Source: Mycobacterium sp. IS-1264
GTDB lineage: Bacteria; Actinomycetota; Actinomycetes; Mycobacteriales; Mycobacteriaceae
Assembly: GCF_001954195.1 (NCBI RefSeq)
Contig: NZ_MBES01000086.1
Span: 85,391-149,390, forward strand
Direction: 5' to 3'
Length of the DNA stretch: 64,000 nucleotides
In this document: positions 17,969 to 26,995 of the stretch, in pieces
Layout of the letters: each line of letters opens with the position of its first letter
Position numbering within the stretch: position 1 is the stretch's first letter
Made by a program: the position numbers and the translations under genes
Notes under the pieces: generated by a model
The model's database searches: none
Seen by the model: only the letters and a program-made list of their open reading frames with translations
Told to the model about the DNA's origin: nothing

Positions 17969-19772
17969 TCGCCCCGACATCGTGATCGTGATGACCGACG
18001 AGGAGCGCGCCGTTCCGCCGTATGAGGATCCGGACGTCCTCGCCTGGCGCGACCGAACGCTGACGGGACGCAAGTGGTTCGAAAGTCACGGCGTCAGTTT
18101 CGCCCGGCACTACACCGGCTCGCTGGCCTGCGTGCCCAGCCGCCCAACGATTTTCACCGGCCACTTCCCCGACCTACACGGGGTCACCCAGACCGACGGC
18201 ATCGGGAAGACGGCCGACGATTCGCGCATGCGTTGGCTGCGCCAGGGTGAAGTGCCCACACTGGGAAACTGGTTCCGCGCGGCCGGCTACGACACGCACT
18301 ACGACGGCAAGTGGCACATCTCGCATGCCGACCTGATCGATTCGTCGACCGGACGTGCGCTGGCCACCAACGACGACGACGGCGTCGTCGATCCGGTGGC
18401 GGTGCAACGCTACCTGGACGCAGATCCGTTGGGGCCGTTCGGATTCTCCGGCTGGGTCGGCCCGGAACCGCACGGCGCACTGCTGGCCAATGCCGGCATT
18501 CGCCGCGATCCCCTGATCGCCGAGCGGGTGGTCGCATGGCTCACCGACCGCTACGCCCGCCGTCGTGCCGGCGACCCCACCGCGCAGCGTCCCTTCCTGC
18601 TCGTCGCCAGCTTCGTCAATCCCCATGACATCGTGCTGTTCCCGACGTGGTCGCGCAGAGGCCCGGTCAAGCCGTCACCGTTGGATCCGCCTCCGGTGCC
18701 CGCGGCGCCGACCGCGGACGAGGACCTGTCGACCAAGCCCGCCGCCCAGATCGCCTTCCGCGAGGCCTATTACTCCGGCTACGGCCCGGCGCCCGCGATC
18801 AACTGGACCTACGACCGCAACGCGCAGCGCTACCGCGACCTGTACTACCGCCTGCACGCGGAGGTGGACGCGCCGATCGACCGCGTCAGGCGGGCCGTCA
18901 CCGAAGGTGGTTCGGACAACGCGGTTTTGGTGCGGACAGCCGATCACGGCGATCTGCTCGGCGCCCACGGTGGGCTGCACCAGAAATGGTTCAACCTCTA
19001 CGACGAGGCGACGCGCGTTCCGTTCGTCATCGCCCGGATCGGCGCGGGCTCGACGTCACCTCGAGTGATCACGGCGCCGACGTCGCACGTCGACCTGGTG
19101 CCGACGCTGCTCGCAGCCGCCGGTGTGGATGTCGCGGCGGTGGCCGCGACCCTGGCCGAGACGTTCTCGGAAGTGCACGAGTTGCCGGGCCGCAACCTCA
19201 TGCCGATCGTCGACGGCGCACCCGCCGACGACGGCCGAGCCGTCTACCTGATGACCCGCGACAACATGCTCGAGGGCGACAGCGGCGCATCGGGCCTGGC
19301 GCGCCGCCTGAAGCGCACCGTCAATCCGCCTGCGCCGCTGCGCATCCGAATCCCCGCGCACACCGCCTCCAATTTCGAGGGACTGGTCCTCCACGTGGAC
19401 GACGCGACGGCGCCCGGGGGCGGCGGTCATCTGTGGAAGCTGGTGCGCACCTTCGACGACCCTGGTACCTGGACCGAACCCGGTGTGCGTCACCTTGCGG
19501 CCAATGGGCTTGGGGGAGAGGCGTATCGGACGTCCCCGCTCGATGACCAGTGGGAGCTCTACGACCTGACCGCCGACCCGGTCGAAGCCGTCAACCGGTG
19601 GACGGACCCGGGCCTGCACGAGTTGCGTCAGCACCTGCGGGCGCAGCTGAAACACGTCCGCGCCAGTTCCGTCCCCGAACGAAATCAGCCGTGGCCCTAT
19701 GCCTCTCGTCGACCGCCGAGCCCGGCTCCGTCCAGGCTGAGACGACTCGTCAGGTCCGCATTCGGTCGATGA
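17961..19772 (+). CDS. Sulfatase family hydrolase (Cys-type)
   Basis: 603 aa from GTG 17961. The sulfatase core starts DIVIVMTDEER and contains CVPSR at 57-61, the C-x-P-S-R sequence in which Cys57 would be converted to formylglycine. GNWFRAAGYDTHYDGKWH is the second conserved block, and VRTADHGDLLGAHGGLHQK supplies the metal/substrate Asp-His residues. Predicted to hydrolyse a sulfate or phosphonate ester; no signal peptide is seen, so it is probably cytoplasmic. The 3' end overlaps the convergent AsnC gene by 23 bp. Confidence 0.85.
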   Translation: MSDRPDIVIVMTDEERAVPPYEDPDVLAWRDRTLTGRKWFESHGVSFARHYTGSLACVPSRPTIFTGHFPDLHGVTQTDGIGKTADDSRMRWLRQGEVPTLGNWFRAAGYDTHYDGKWHISHADLIDSSTGRALATNDDDGVVDPVAVQRYLDADPLGPFGFSGWVGPEPHGALLANAGIRRDPLIAERVVAWLTDRYARRRAGDPTAQRPFLLVASFVNPHDIVLFPTWSRRGPVKPSPLDPPPVPAAPTADEDLSTKPAAQIAFREAYYSGYGPAPAINWTYDRNAQRYRDLYYRLHAEVDAPIDRVRRAVTEGGSDNAVLVRTADHGDLLGAHGGLHQKWFNLYDEATRVPFVIARIGAGSTSPRVITAPTSHVDLVPTLLAAAGVDVAAVAATLAETFSEVHELPGRNLMPIVDGAPADDGRAVYLMTRDNMLEGDSGASGLARRLKRTVNPPAPLRIRIPAHTASNFEGLVLHVDDATAPGGGGHLWKLVRTFDDPGTWTEPGVRHLAANGLGGEAYRTSPLDDQWELYDLTADPVEAVNRWTDPGLHELRQHLRAQLKHVRASSVPERNQPWPYASRRPPSPAPSRLRRLVRSAFGR

Positions 19773-20196
19773 GGTTCGACAGCACCACAATGCTTTCGCT
19801 GCGTTCGATGTCGGCGCTTGACCGGATCCGCTCGAGGGCGGTCTCGAGGTGCCGCATGTCACGGGCCAGCACGTGCAGGATCGCGTCCGACGTGCCGGTC
19901 ACGGTCGCGGCGCTGACCACCTCCGGCATATCCACCCACGCCGCCCGCAGCTGATCGGGCGCGATCGTGCCATGACAGAACACTTGCACAAACGCCTCGG
20001 TGTTCCAGCCGAGCGCATTGCGGTCGATGACGGTGGTGAAACCCTTGATCACACCGTCGTCCAGCATCCGGTCGACGCGACGCTTCACCGCCGGCGCCGA
20101 CAGATTCACCTTCTGCCCGATTTCGGCGAACGTGGCCCGCGCGTTCTCGGTGAGCTCGGAGAGGATGCGCTCATCGGTCTCGTTCAGACGTTCCAT
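19750..20196 (-). CDS. Lrp/AsnC family regulator
   Basis: 148 aa from ATG 20196. N-terminal HTH (ILSELTENARATFAEIGQKV and VNLSAPAVKRRVDRM) and a C-terminal RAM domain with TGTSDAILHVLARDM. Syntenic with Rv2324. It is divergent from the dimethylargininase-like gene and probably senses an amino acid, perhaps arginine or ornithine, to control the roc genes. Two CAACAAATC repeats in the gap are likely sites. Confidence 0.87.
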   Translation of the reverse strand: MERLNETDERILSELTENARATFAEIGQKVNLSAPAVKRRVDRMLDDGVIKGFTTVIDRNALGWNTEAFVQVFCHGTIAPDQLRAAWVDMPEVVSAATVTGTSDAILHVLARDMRHLETALERIRSSADIERSESIVVLSNLIDRMRT

Positions 20197-20210
20197 GCCA
20201 CTCCTCAGCG

Positions 20211-20249
20211 CAACAAATCGTCGCAGAAGCAAATCTAGCACAACAAATC
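20211..20249. promoter_or_regulatory. Paired CAACAAATC repeats, candidate AsnC sites
   Basis: CAACAAATC occurs at 20211-20219 and 20241-20249, 30 bp apart (about three helical turns), in the AsnC/ddaH divergent gap. Regular spacing fits the wrapped binding of Lrp/AsnC octamers. Confidence 0.35.
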
Positions 20250-20298
20250 ATCTATAGACACGCAAGAATCGTCGTTTGCTTGTCACACGAGCGGCAAA

Positions 20299-20310
20299 TA
20301 CCGTTGATTT
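20299..20310 (+). promoter_or_regulatory. Candidate leaderless promoter of the arginine-catabolism operon
   Basis: TACCGT (20299-20304) fits TANNNT and is six bases before ATG 20311. No Shine-Dalgarno is present, as expected for a leaderless message. Confidence 0.4.
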
Positions 20311-21156
20311 ATGACGGATTCGTACGTGGTGGCAGCCGCCCCTCCCAAGCCTCACCGCACGGCTCGGGTCCGTCGGTACGCGATGACCCGGCCGGACTTT
20401 TTCGCCGTCGAGTACGCGATCAATCCCTGGATGGACGTCAACGCACCGGTCGGTGTCCACCTCGCGCACGCGCAGTGGCGGGCGCTCTACCAGACCTACG
20501 TCGACCTGGGCCATCGCGTGCATTTGATCGACCCCGTGCCCGGGCTGCCGGACATGGTCTACGCCGCCAACGGCGGCTTCGTCGCCGGCGACGTCGCCAT
20601 CGTCGCCCGATTCCGATACGCCCAGCGCGCCGCCGAGTCGAAGGCCTACGCCGAATGGATGTCGTCGATGGGCTATCGGCCCGTGACCACACGCCACGTC
20701 AACGAGGGCCAGGGCGACCTGCTGATGGTCGGCGACATGCTGCTGGCGGGCTACGGCTTTCGCACCGATCTGCGGGCCCACGACGAAATCTCGGCTCTGC
20801 TGGGCGTGCCGGTCGTGTCCCTGGAGCTGGTCGATCCCCGGTTCTATCACCTCGACACCGCGCTCGCCGTCCTCGACGACCACACGATCGCGTTCTACCC
20901 GCCGGCGTTCAGCACGGCAGCGCAGGAGCAGCTGCGCGCGCTGTTCCCCGACGCCATCGTGGTGGGCAGCGCCGACGCATTCGTGCTCGGGTTGAACGTC
21001 GTATCCGACGGCCTGCACGTCGTGCTTCCCTCCGCCGCAACGGGTTTCGCTGCTCAGCTGCGTGAGGCCGGCTTCGGGCCCGTCGGCGTCGATCTCTCCG
21101 AGCTGCTCAAGGGCGGCGGTTCCGTCAAGTGCTGCACATTGGAGGTATTTCCATGA
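20311..21156 (+). CDS. Dimethylargininase-like amidinohydrolase (Rv2323c-like)
   Basis: 281 aa guanidino-group-modifying enzyme. Substrate-binding block GLPDMVYAANGGFVAGDVA, catalytic His in RFYHLDTALAVL, and the nucleophilic Cys near the C-terminus in GGSVKCCTLEV (about residue 274). It would release citrulline or ornithine from arginine or a methylated arginine. It begins the operon rocD-rocE-stress protein, and rocD's ATG overlaps its stop codon. Known DDAH and arginine deiminase families are close; sequence alone does not decide the substrate. Confidence 0.82.
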   Translation: MTDSYVVAAAPPKPHRTARVRRYAMTRPDFFAVEYAINPWMDVNAPVGVHLAHAQWRALYQTYVDLGHRVHLIDPVPGLPDMVYAANGGFVAGDVAIVARFRYAQRAAESKAYAEWMSSMGYRPVTTRHVNEGQGDLLMVGDMLLAGYGFRTDLRAHDEISALLGVPVVSLELVDPRFYHLDTALAVLDDHTIAFYPPAFSTAAQEQLRALFPDAIVVGSADAFVLGLNVVSDGLHVVLPSAATGFAAQLREAGFGPVGVDLSELLKGGGSVKCCTLEVFP

Positions 21157-22388
21157 CGATCCTCGATGCCCGGCCCACGACACAAACCGACGCGGCGATC
21201 GAGCTGGTCGAAAGGCATGCGGCGCACAACTATTCGCCACTACCCGTGGTGGCGGCCAGCGCCGAGGGCGCCTGGATCACCGACGTCGACGGCCGGCGCT
21301 ACCTGGATTGCCTGGCCGCCTATTCGGCGGTCAACTTCGGCCATCGCAACCCCGAGATCATCGCGACGGCCCACGCCCAACTCGACACCGTCACGCTCGT
21401 CAGCCGCGCGTTCCACGCCGAGAACCTCGGACGATTCTGCGCCGCGCTTGCCCAGTTGTGCGGCAAAGACATGGTGCTGCCGATGAACTCGGGCGCCGAG
21501 GCGGTCGAGAGCGGTCTGAAAGTCGCCCGCAAATGGGGCGCCGACGTCAAGGGTGTTCCCGCCGGTCACGCCAACATCATCGTGGCCGACAACAATTTCC
21601 ATGGCCGCACCATCAGCATCGTGAGCTTCTCGTCCGACCCGACGGCTCGCGACGGCTTCGGACCCTTCACACCGGGATTCCGCTCCGTGCCGTTCGGCGA
21701 CGCCGCGGCGCTGGCACGGGCGATCGACGACAACACCGTCGCGGTGCTGTTGGAGCCGATCCAGGGCGAGGCCGGGGTCATTGTCCCGCCCGACGACTAC
21801 CTTCCGGCGGTGCGCGCGCTGTGCGACGAGCGCAACGTGCTGATGATCGCCGACGAAATCCAGTCGGGGCTGGCCCGCACGGGCTACACGTTCGCCTGCG
21901 ACCACTGGGGTGTGGTGCCCGACGTCTACCTGCTCGGTAAGGCGCTGGGCGGAGGCGTGGTGCCGCTATCGGCGATGGTCGCGGACCGCGACATCCTCGG
22001 CGTGCTGCACCCCGGCGAGCACGGCTCGACGTTCGGCGGCAACCCGTTGGCCGCCGCGATCGGCACCACCGTGGTGTCCATGCTGGCGACGGGAGAATTT
22101 CAGGCGCGCGCCGCCGAATTGGGTGCCCAGCTGCACCGGCGCCTGAAGGCACTGATCGGCGATGGTGTGCGGGCGGTGCGGGGCCTCGGATTGTGGGCCG
22201 GGGTCGACATTGAACCGGCCTTGGCCACCGGTAAGGACATCAGCCTGCGGTTGGCCGAGCGCGGGCTGCTGGTCAAAGACACCCACGGCTCGACGCTGCG
22301 CTTCGCGCCGCCCCTGGTGATCACCGAGCAGGAAATCGACTGGGCGATCGACCAATTTGCTTTTGCGCTGGCGGAGGCTGCCTCATAA
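21153..22388 (+). CDS. rocD: Ornithine aminotransferase, intact
   Basis: 411 aa from ATG 21153, with GGAGG at 21141-21145 and four-base overlap with the previous stop. Class III aminotransferase with PLP: MNSGAEAVESGLKVARKWG, the Asp of LMIADEIQSGLARTG, and the Schiff-base Lys in VYLLGKALGGGVVPLSAM. Converts ornithine plus 2-oxoglutarate to glutamate semialdehyde. In M. tuberculosis H37Rv this gene is annotated as two pieces, rocD1 and rocD2; here it is one uninterrupted frame. Confidence 0.92.
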   Translation: MTILDARPTTQTDAAIELVERHAAHNYSPLPVVAASAEGAWITDVDGRRYLDCLAAYSAVNFGHRNPEIIATAHAQLDTVTLVSRAFHAENLGRFCAALAQLCGKDMVLPMNSGAEAVESGLKVARKWGADVKGVPAGHANIIVADNNFHGRTISIVSFSSDPTARDGFGPFTPGFRSVPFGDAAALARAIDDNTVAVLLEPIQGEAGVIVPPDDYLPAVRALCDERNVLMIADEIQSGLARTGYTFACDHWGVVPDVYLLGKALGGGVVPLSAMVADRDILGVLHPGEHGSTFGGNPLAAAIGTTVVSMLATGEFQARAAELGAQLHRRLKALIGDGVRAVRGLGLWAGVDIEPALATGKDISLRLAERGLLVKDTHGSTLRFAPPLVITEQEIDWAIDQFAFALAEAAS

Positions 22389-22416
22389 TCAGCTGATCCG
22401 ACCCCAGGAGGCGCAA

Positions 22417-23898
22417 TTGCCGGCCACGTCGATCGGCCTGAGACAGCAGATGCTGCGCCGCCGCCCGGTGACCGGCGCTCCCGTCGCGCACGGGGCCGCG
22501 GACCACCTCAAGCGCAGTTTTGGCACGTTCGAGCTGACCATGTTCGGCGTCGGCTCGACGATCGGCACTGGCATTTTCTTCGTGCTTTCGCAGGCCGTGC
22601 CTGAAGCCGGGCCGGGAGTGATCGTCTCGTTCGTGATCGCCGGCATCGCGGCCGGACTTGCGGCCATCTGCTATGCCGAATTGGCTTCCGCCGTACCGGT
22701 TTCCGGTTCGTCGTACTCGTATGCCTACACCACGCTGGGCGAGGCGGTCGCGATGGGTGTGGCCGCCTGCCTGCTGCTGGAGTATGGGGTGGCCACCGCG
22801 GCGGTCTCCGTCGGCTGGAGCGGCTACGTCAACAAGCTGCTGAACAACTGCTTCGGATTCCAGATGCCGCATGGGTTGTCGGCGGCGCCGTGGGATTCGG
22901 ACCCGGGCTACATCAATCTGCCGGCGATCGTCCTGATCGGCATGTGTGCGCTGTTGCTGGTCCGCGGCGCCAGCGAGTCCGCCCGGGTCAACGCGATCAT
23001 GGTGCTGATCAAGCTCGGCGTGCTGGCCATGTTCGTGATCATCGCCTTCACCGCCTTCGACGCCAACCACCTCCAGAACTTCGCGCCATTTGGTGTCGCC
23101 GGCATCGGCTCGGCGGCGGGCACGATCTTCTTTTCGTTCATCGGCCTCGACACGGTGTCGACGGCGGGTGATGAAGTGCGAAACCCGCAGAAGACCATGC
23201 CGCGCGCGCTGATCTCGGCGCTGGCGATCGTCACGACCGTCTACGTGCTCGTCGCGCTGTCCGCGCTAGGCACCCAGCCATGGCAGGATTTCGCCGCGCA
23301 GGAGAACGCCGGCCTGGCCACCATCCTTGACAACGTCACCCACGGCATGTGGGCCAGCACGATCCTGTGCGCGGGCGCGGTGATCTCGATCTTCACCGTC
23401 ACCCTGGTCACCATGTACGGCCAGACCCGCATTCTGTTCGCCATGGGCCGCGACGGACTGCTGCCGTCGCGGTTCGCGACGGTCAATACCCGCACGATGA
23501 CGCCGGTGAACAACACGGTGATCGTCGCGATCGCTGCGGCCCTGCTCGCGGCGTTCATACCGCTCGACAAACTGGCGGACATGGTGTCCATCGGCACCCT
23601 CACAGCGTTCATCGTCGTCTCCGCCGGCGTCATCATCCTGCGGGTGCGCGCGCCCGACCTGCCCCGCCCGTTCAAAGTGCCGGGTTACCCTGTCACGCCC
23701 GTACTTTCGGTGCTGGCGTGCGGCTACATCCTCGCCAGCCTGCACTGGTACACCTGGATCGCGTTCACCGGCTGGATCTCGGTGGCGTTGATCTTCTACT
23801 TCGTATGGGGCCGTCACCACAGCGCGCTCAATGACGGCGGTGATGGCCTCATCCCGACCGCGGCCGCGTCGGAAGACGAGCCGAGGGAACTGTTGTGA
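22417..23898 (+). CDS. rocE: Amino acid permease, RocE-type (APC family)
   Basis: 493 aa from TTG 22417, chosen because AGGAG (22406-22410) lies six bases before it; the frame is open back into rocD. About 12 membrane helices; the N-terminal GVGSTIGTGIFFVLSQAV is the cationic-amino-acid transporter signature, and FFSFIGLDTVSTAGDEVRNP is the conserved CAT/YfnA loop. Likely imports arginine or ornithine for the adjacent catabolic enzymes. Homologue of Rv2320c. Confidence 0.88.
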   Translation: MPATSIGLRQQMLRRRPVTGAPVAHGAADHLKRSFGTFELTMFGVGSTIGTGIFFVLSQAVPEAGPGVIVSFVIAGIAAGLAAICYAELASAVPVSGSSYSYAYTTLGEAVAMGVAACLLLEYGVATAAVSVGWSGYVNKLLNNCFGFQMPHGLSAAPWDSDPGYINLPAIVLIGMCALLLVRGASESARVNAIMVLIKLGVLAMFVIIAFTAFDANHLQNFAPFGVAGIGSAAGTIFFSFIGLDTVSTAGDEVRNPQKTMPRALISALAIVTTVYVLVALSALGTQPWQDFAAQENAGLATILDNVTHGMWASTILCAGAVISIFTVTLVTMYGQTRILFAMGRDGLLPSRFATVNTRTMTPVNNTVIVAIAAALLAAFIPLDKLADMVSIGTLTAFIVVSAGVIILRVRAPDLPRPFKVPGYPVTPVLSVLACGYILASLHWYTWIAFTGWISVALIFYFVWGRHHSALNDGGDGLIPTAAASEDEPRELL

Positions 23899-24773
23899 CC
23901 GTTGTCGTCGGCTACCGGGCCGGCGAGGTCGGCCTGTCGGGGTTGTATCTGGCCGTGCGCGCCGCGCGGACGCTCGAGACGTCGCTGACGGTGGCGACCA
24001 TCGTCCCCCAGCCGTGGCCGACGCCGTCGTTCGCTCGCGTCGACGCCGAATACGAGCACTGGGCCGACCAGTTGGCCGCGGACTCGGCCGCGGAGGCCCG
24101 GGGTTATCTCCACGGCGTGGCCGATGGACTCGAGGTCACCTACTCCCACCGTGCACACCGGTCGGTGTCGGGTGGGTTGATCGAGCTGATCGCGGATGTC
24201 GACGCCGAGGTCCTGGTGCTGGGGTCATTACCGAGCGGCGGGCGCGGCCAGGTGGTGATCGGCTCGACAGCCGACTGGCTGCTGCACGTGTCACCGGTGC
24301 CGGTCGCGATCAGCCCCCGCGAATATCGTTCGTACACAGGCGGATTGACTCGAATCACCTGTGCCTATGCCGCCACTCCGGACTCGATTGACGTGGTGCA
24401 CCGGTGCGTCGAATTCGCTCGGCGATTGGGGTTGCCGGTACGGGTGATCACTTTCGCGGTCCGCGGCAAGACGATGTATCCACCCGAAGTGGGGCTGGAC
24501 GTGGAGGATTCGATCCTGCAGGCGTGGGCGGCGCAGGCGCGAGAGGTTCAGGAAAACCTGAAGACCGACGGCGTCGTCGACGCCGACGTTGCGCTGGACG
24601 TGGTGACCGGCCACAGCTGGAACGAGGCGATGGAGAAGGTGGACTGGCAGGACGGCGACGTCCTGGCGTTGGGCACATCGCCGCGCGGCGACATCCGCCG
24701 GGTGTTCCTCGGATCGCGCAGCGGAAAAATCATCCGCGAGAGCACCGTGCCGGTGGTGGTGCTGCCTGGCTGA
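23895..24773 (+). CDS. Tandem universal stress protein
   Basis: 292 aa from GTG 23895, overlapping the rocE stop (GTGA). Two USP domains: residues 1-140 and 150-292. Nucleotide-type motifs are GSLPSGGRGQVVIGSTADWL in the first and GTSPRGDIRRVFLGSRSGKI in the second, each followed by a VPV-x-(I/V) strand. Homologue of Rv2319c. Co-transcribed with the transporter, as often seen for USP proteins paired with permeases; it may tune transport. Confidence 0.85.
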   Translation: MTVVVGYRAGEVGLSGLYLAVRAARTLETSLTVATIVPQPWPTPSFARVDAEYEHWADQLAADSAAEARGYLHGVADGLEVTYSHRAHRSVSGGLIELIADVDAEVLVLGSLPSGGRGQVVIGSTADWLLHVSPVPVAISPREYRSYTGGLTRITCAYAATPDSIDVVHRCVEFARRLGLPVRVITFAVRGKTMYPPEVGLDVEDSILQAWAAQAREVQENLKTDGVVDADVALDVVTGHSWNEAMEKVDWQDGDVLALGTSPRGDIRRVFLGSRSGKIIRESTVPVVVLPG

Positions 24774-24848
24774 GGCTACCGGCGGGCGTCGGCGTTGGCC
24801 GCCTGGTCTGCAGAATTCGGGGTCTGGAGTTCTATGTCGTTGTGCGCG

Positions 24849-25136
24849 TTACTTTTCGATCCGCACGAGGGCGCGATTCTTCGTATCCACAAAGAAGCGC
24901 TCACCCGGCTGAATCGCGGCCGGCTCGATTTGCAGGACATCGACGGTGGCCGGGTCTACTCCGCGTTTCGCGGCCAGACTCAGCACTCGCCTTCCGAGGT
25001 CTTGGTCGGGAGTTTCCGCGCCGCCCACCATGGTCACCGAATGATGTACGTGGTGTATCTGCCCGTCGGCGCGACCAAATACCACGAAGCACTTTACGGA
25101 ATGTACTCGCGCCGTTCCGGTGGTCATGAATTTCAT
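24849..25136 (-). CDS. Small hypothetical protein, second gene of a two-gene pair
   Basis: 95 aa from ATG 25136, with GAAAGGGG eight bases upstream. I do not recognise the family. Features: N-terminal VHSVKCFVVFGRADGQIHHV, with a His-rich strand (IHHVHHSVTMVGG), a charged helix (LGRRVLSLAAKRGVDP) and a C-terminal strand ending VDTKNRALVRIEK. It lies 14 bp after the next upstream gene and is surely in its operon. No close parallel in the M. tuberculosis block at this place that I can recall, so it may be an insertion. Confidence 0.6.
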   Translation of the reverse strand: MKFMTTGTARVHSVKCFVVFGRADGQIHHVHHSVTMVGGAETPDQDLGRRVLSLAAKRGVDPATVDVLQIEPAAIQPGERFFVDTKNRALVRIEK

Positions 25137-25150
25137 CGCCTACCCCTTTC

Positions 25151-25480
25151 TCAACCCCAGTAATCCATACGTAGGACGGCCCACGCCTCGGCGTCGGAGC
25201 CGGTAGACAGGTCCGCCGTAACGGAACTGATGAAGTCGAAGATGACGGGCGGCTGCGACAGCCAGCCTCCAAGATCGTGATCTTCGTCCGCGCCAGATTC
25301 GAGCCGTTTTCGGTAGTGGCTGATCGCTACTCTGGCGGCAGCGCCTCCACTCGTGTCATACCCGTGCAACCAAACCTGCGCGCCGACCCAGGCCGGCGCG
25401 ATATTCACGTCGATAGTGTGGTTCCACCCGTTACCACCCCAGCCATGCCACCAGTGCCAGTCGATTTCGTATGTCGTCAT
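25151..25480 (-). CDS. Small Trp-rich hypothetical protein, first gene of a two-gene pair
   Basis: 109 aa from ATG 25480, preceded by AAGGAGAA. Not recognised. It opens MTTYEIDWHWWHGWGGNGWN, extremely rich in Trp, then APAWVGAQVWLHGYD, and closes with SDAEAWAVLRMDYWG; many aromatic residues on predicted beta strands suggest a compact beta fold, perhaps ligand- or surface-binding. The downstream 95 aa gene follows by 14 bp. The pair lies between the stress protein and uspC. Confidence 0.6.
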   Translation of the reverse strand: MTTYEIDWHWWHGWGGNGWNHTIDVNIAPAWVGAQVWLHGYDTSGGAAARVAISHYRKRLESGADEDHDLGGWLSQPPVIFDFISSVTADLSTGSDAEAWAVLRMDYWG

Positions 25481-25578
25481 GATCGGTTCTCCTTCAGGGA
25501 AAAGCGTTCGGGACATACGGTAGTCGCTGTTCGATTCACGGAGTGTTGGAATCGGGAACCCGCGCGAGTAACGGGTTG

Positions 25579-26916
25579 CTAGCGGCGGGCGGCGGCGTTG
25601 GCCGCCAGCTGGGCCCTGTGCAGGATGTCCGCGACATCGCCTCGGCCCAGGAACATTTCGTCGAAGTAGCTTTGCAGGGCGGTGTCGCCGGCGGCGAAGC
25701 CCGCTCCGCCCGGTGCCGGAATGCGCGGCCCGTCGAGCACCGTGAAGAACGGTGTGACGTCGACGCCGCGGGCGGCCCAATAGTCGTAGTAGACCGGTTG
25801 GGCGGACAGCACCGCGGGGATCGCCGCACCTTGACGGCCCAGATACGCGTTGCCCTCACCGCTGCCCATCCACGCCAGCACCTGGCGCACCGCATCCGGA
25901 TGCTTGGTCGCCGCATTGCCCGCCGCGGCAATGCCGTTAGTAACGCTCACCCGCCCCGCGGGCCCGATCGGCAACATCGCCACACCCCAGTGGAACCGGG
26001 CATCGCGGGCCACCGGCGCCAGGTTGTAGGTGCCGGACTGAAAGAGCGCCATCCTGCCGGCAAGAAACTGGTTGCGGGAGAAGTCACCGTTGTCGTTGGT
26101 GTCCGAGGCGGGCGGCGCGACGTGATCGTCGTTGATCAGGCGGACCAGGTAGCGGAAGGCCTTGATCGCCGCGGGGTTGTCGAACGCGAACTCGTCTCCG
26201 CGCTGAAACACCCCGCCGGCCGACCCGATGTAGTTCAGGTAAATCGCCTGAGCGTCGTTGGCGGCGTTATAACCCCACTGACGTACCCGCCCGGCGTCGA
26301 AACCCGGTGTGCCCGCGGCATGTCCATCCGCATCGGCGGTGAGCCGGGACAGCAACGGCCGCAACGTGTCGTCGCCGTCGGGGCTCCACCGCAGGCCGTT
26401 CAGCTGGGCGGGATCAATCCCCGCGGCCGCAAGCAGGTCCGCGTTGTAGAACACGGCGATGCCCGCGTCGGTCAGCTGCGGCACACCCCACAGCGTGCCG
26501 CCGCGGGTGAATTGATCGACCACGGCCGGCTCCCACGCCGACGCGGCGCCCGGGCCGAGCGTCCTGCCGACGTCCATCAGCCGGCCGCTGTCGGCATACG
26601 CGGCCAGATAGGCGTTGGACACCCAGAAGATGTCGTCGGCGCTGCCGCCGGCCACGTCGGTGCGCAGGGTGTTGAAGTACGTCGAGTAGGCCACCGTGTT
26701 GAGATGCACCTGGATATCGGGATGCGCGCGGGTGAACGCCTCGAACGATTGCCGATATGCCGTAGCGATCTGATCGCCCCAGACCCGCACCGTCACAACG
26801 GTCTTGCCGCCGTGTGGTTCGCCGGAATAGTCCAGCAGCATCGCCGTCGCGGCCAACAATGCCGCGACGAGCGCGAGCGCTCCCGCGACCAGCGTGGAAG
26901 ACCGAGGACGGGTCAT
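25579..26916 (-). CDS. uspC: ABC transporter sugar-binding protein UspC
   Basis: 445 aa. N-terminal hydrophobic segment (9-28) without a lipobox Cys, so probably membrane-anchored; then an extracellular solute-binding family 1 fold (TVVTVRVWGDQIATAYRQSF; SADDIFWVSNAYLAAYADSG; GTLWGVPQLTDAGIAVFYN). Homologue of Rv2318. UspC of M. tuberculosis is reported to bind amino sugars, so this system may recycle wall sugars. Last gene of uspA-uspB-uspC. Confidence 0.88.
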   Translation of the reverse strand: MTRPRSSTLVAGALALVAALLAATAMLLDYSGEPHGGKTVVTVRVWGDQIATAYRQSFEAFTRAHPDIQVHLNTVAYSTYFNTLRTDVAGGSADDIFWVSNAYLAAYADSGRLMDVGRTLGPGAASAWEPAVVDQFTRGGTLWGVPQLTDAGIAVFYNADLLAAAGIDPAQLNGLRWSPDGDDTLRPLLSRLTADADGHAAGTPGFDAGRVRQWGYNAANDAQAIYLNYIGSAGGVFQRGDEFAFDNPAAIKAFRYLVRLINDDHVAPPASDTNDNGDFSRNQFLAGRMALFQSGTYNLAPVARDARFHWGVAMLPIGPAGRVSVTNGIAAAGNAATKHPDAVRQVLAWMGSGEGNAYLGRQGAAIPAVLSAQPVYYDYWAARGVDVTPFFTVLDGPRIPAPGGAGFAAGDTALQSYFDEMFLGRGDVADILHRAQLAANAAARR

Positions 26917-26995
26917 CGCGTGCGCCCAGATTGCCGTGGTGGTCGTAAATTCGTGAAAATCGCAGCCGTGGCGGCAATCTCGGCGCGGGTCCGGG

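Noticed and set aside
24795..25163. Plus-strand 122 aa ORF over the small pair
   Set aside because: Lies antisense to the two minus-strand genes that have ribosome sites and sensible protein composition; its own composition is not convincing.
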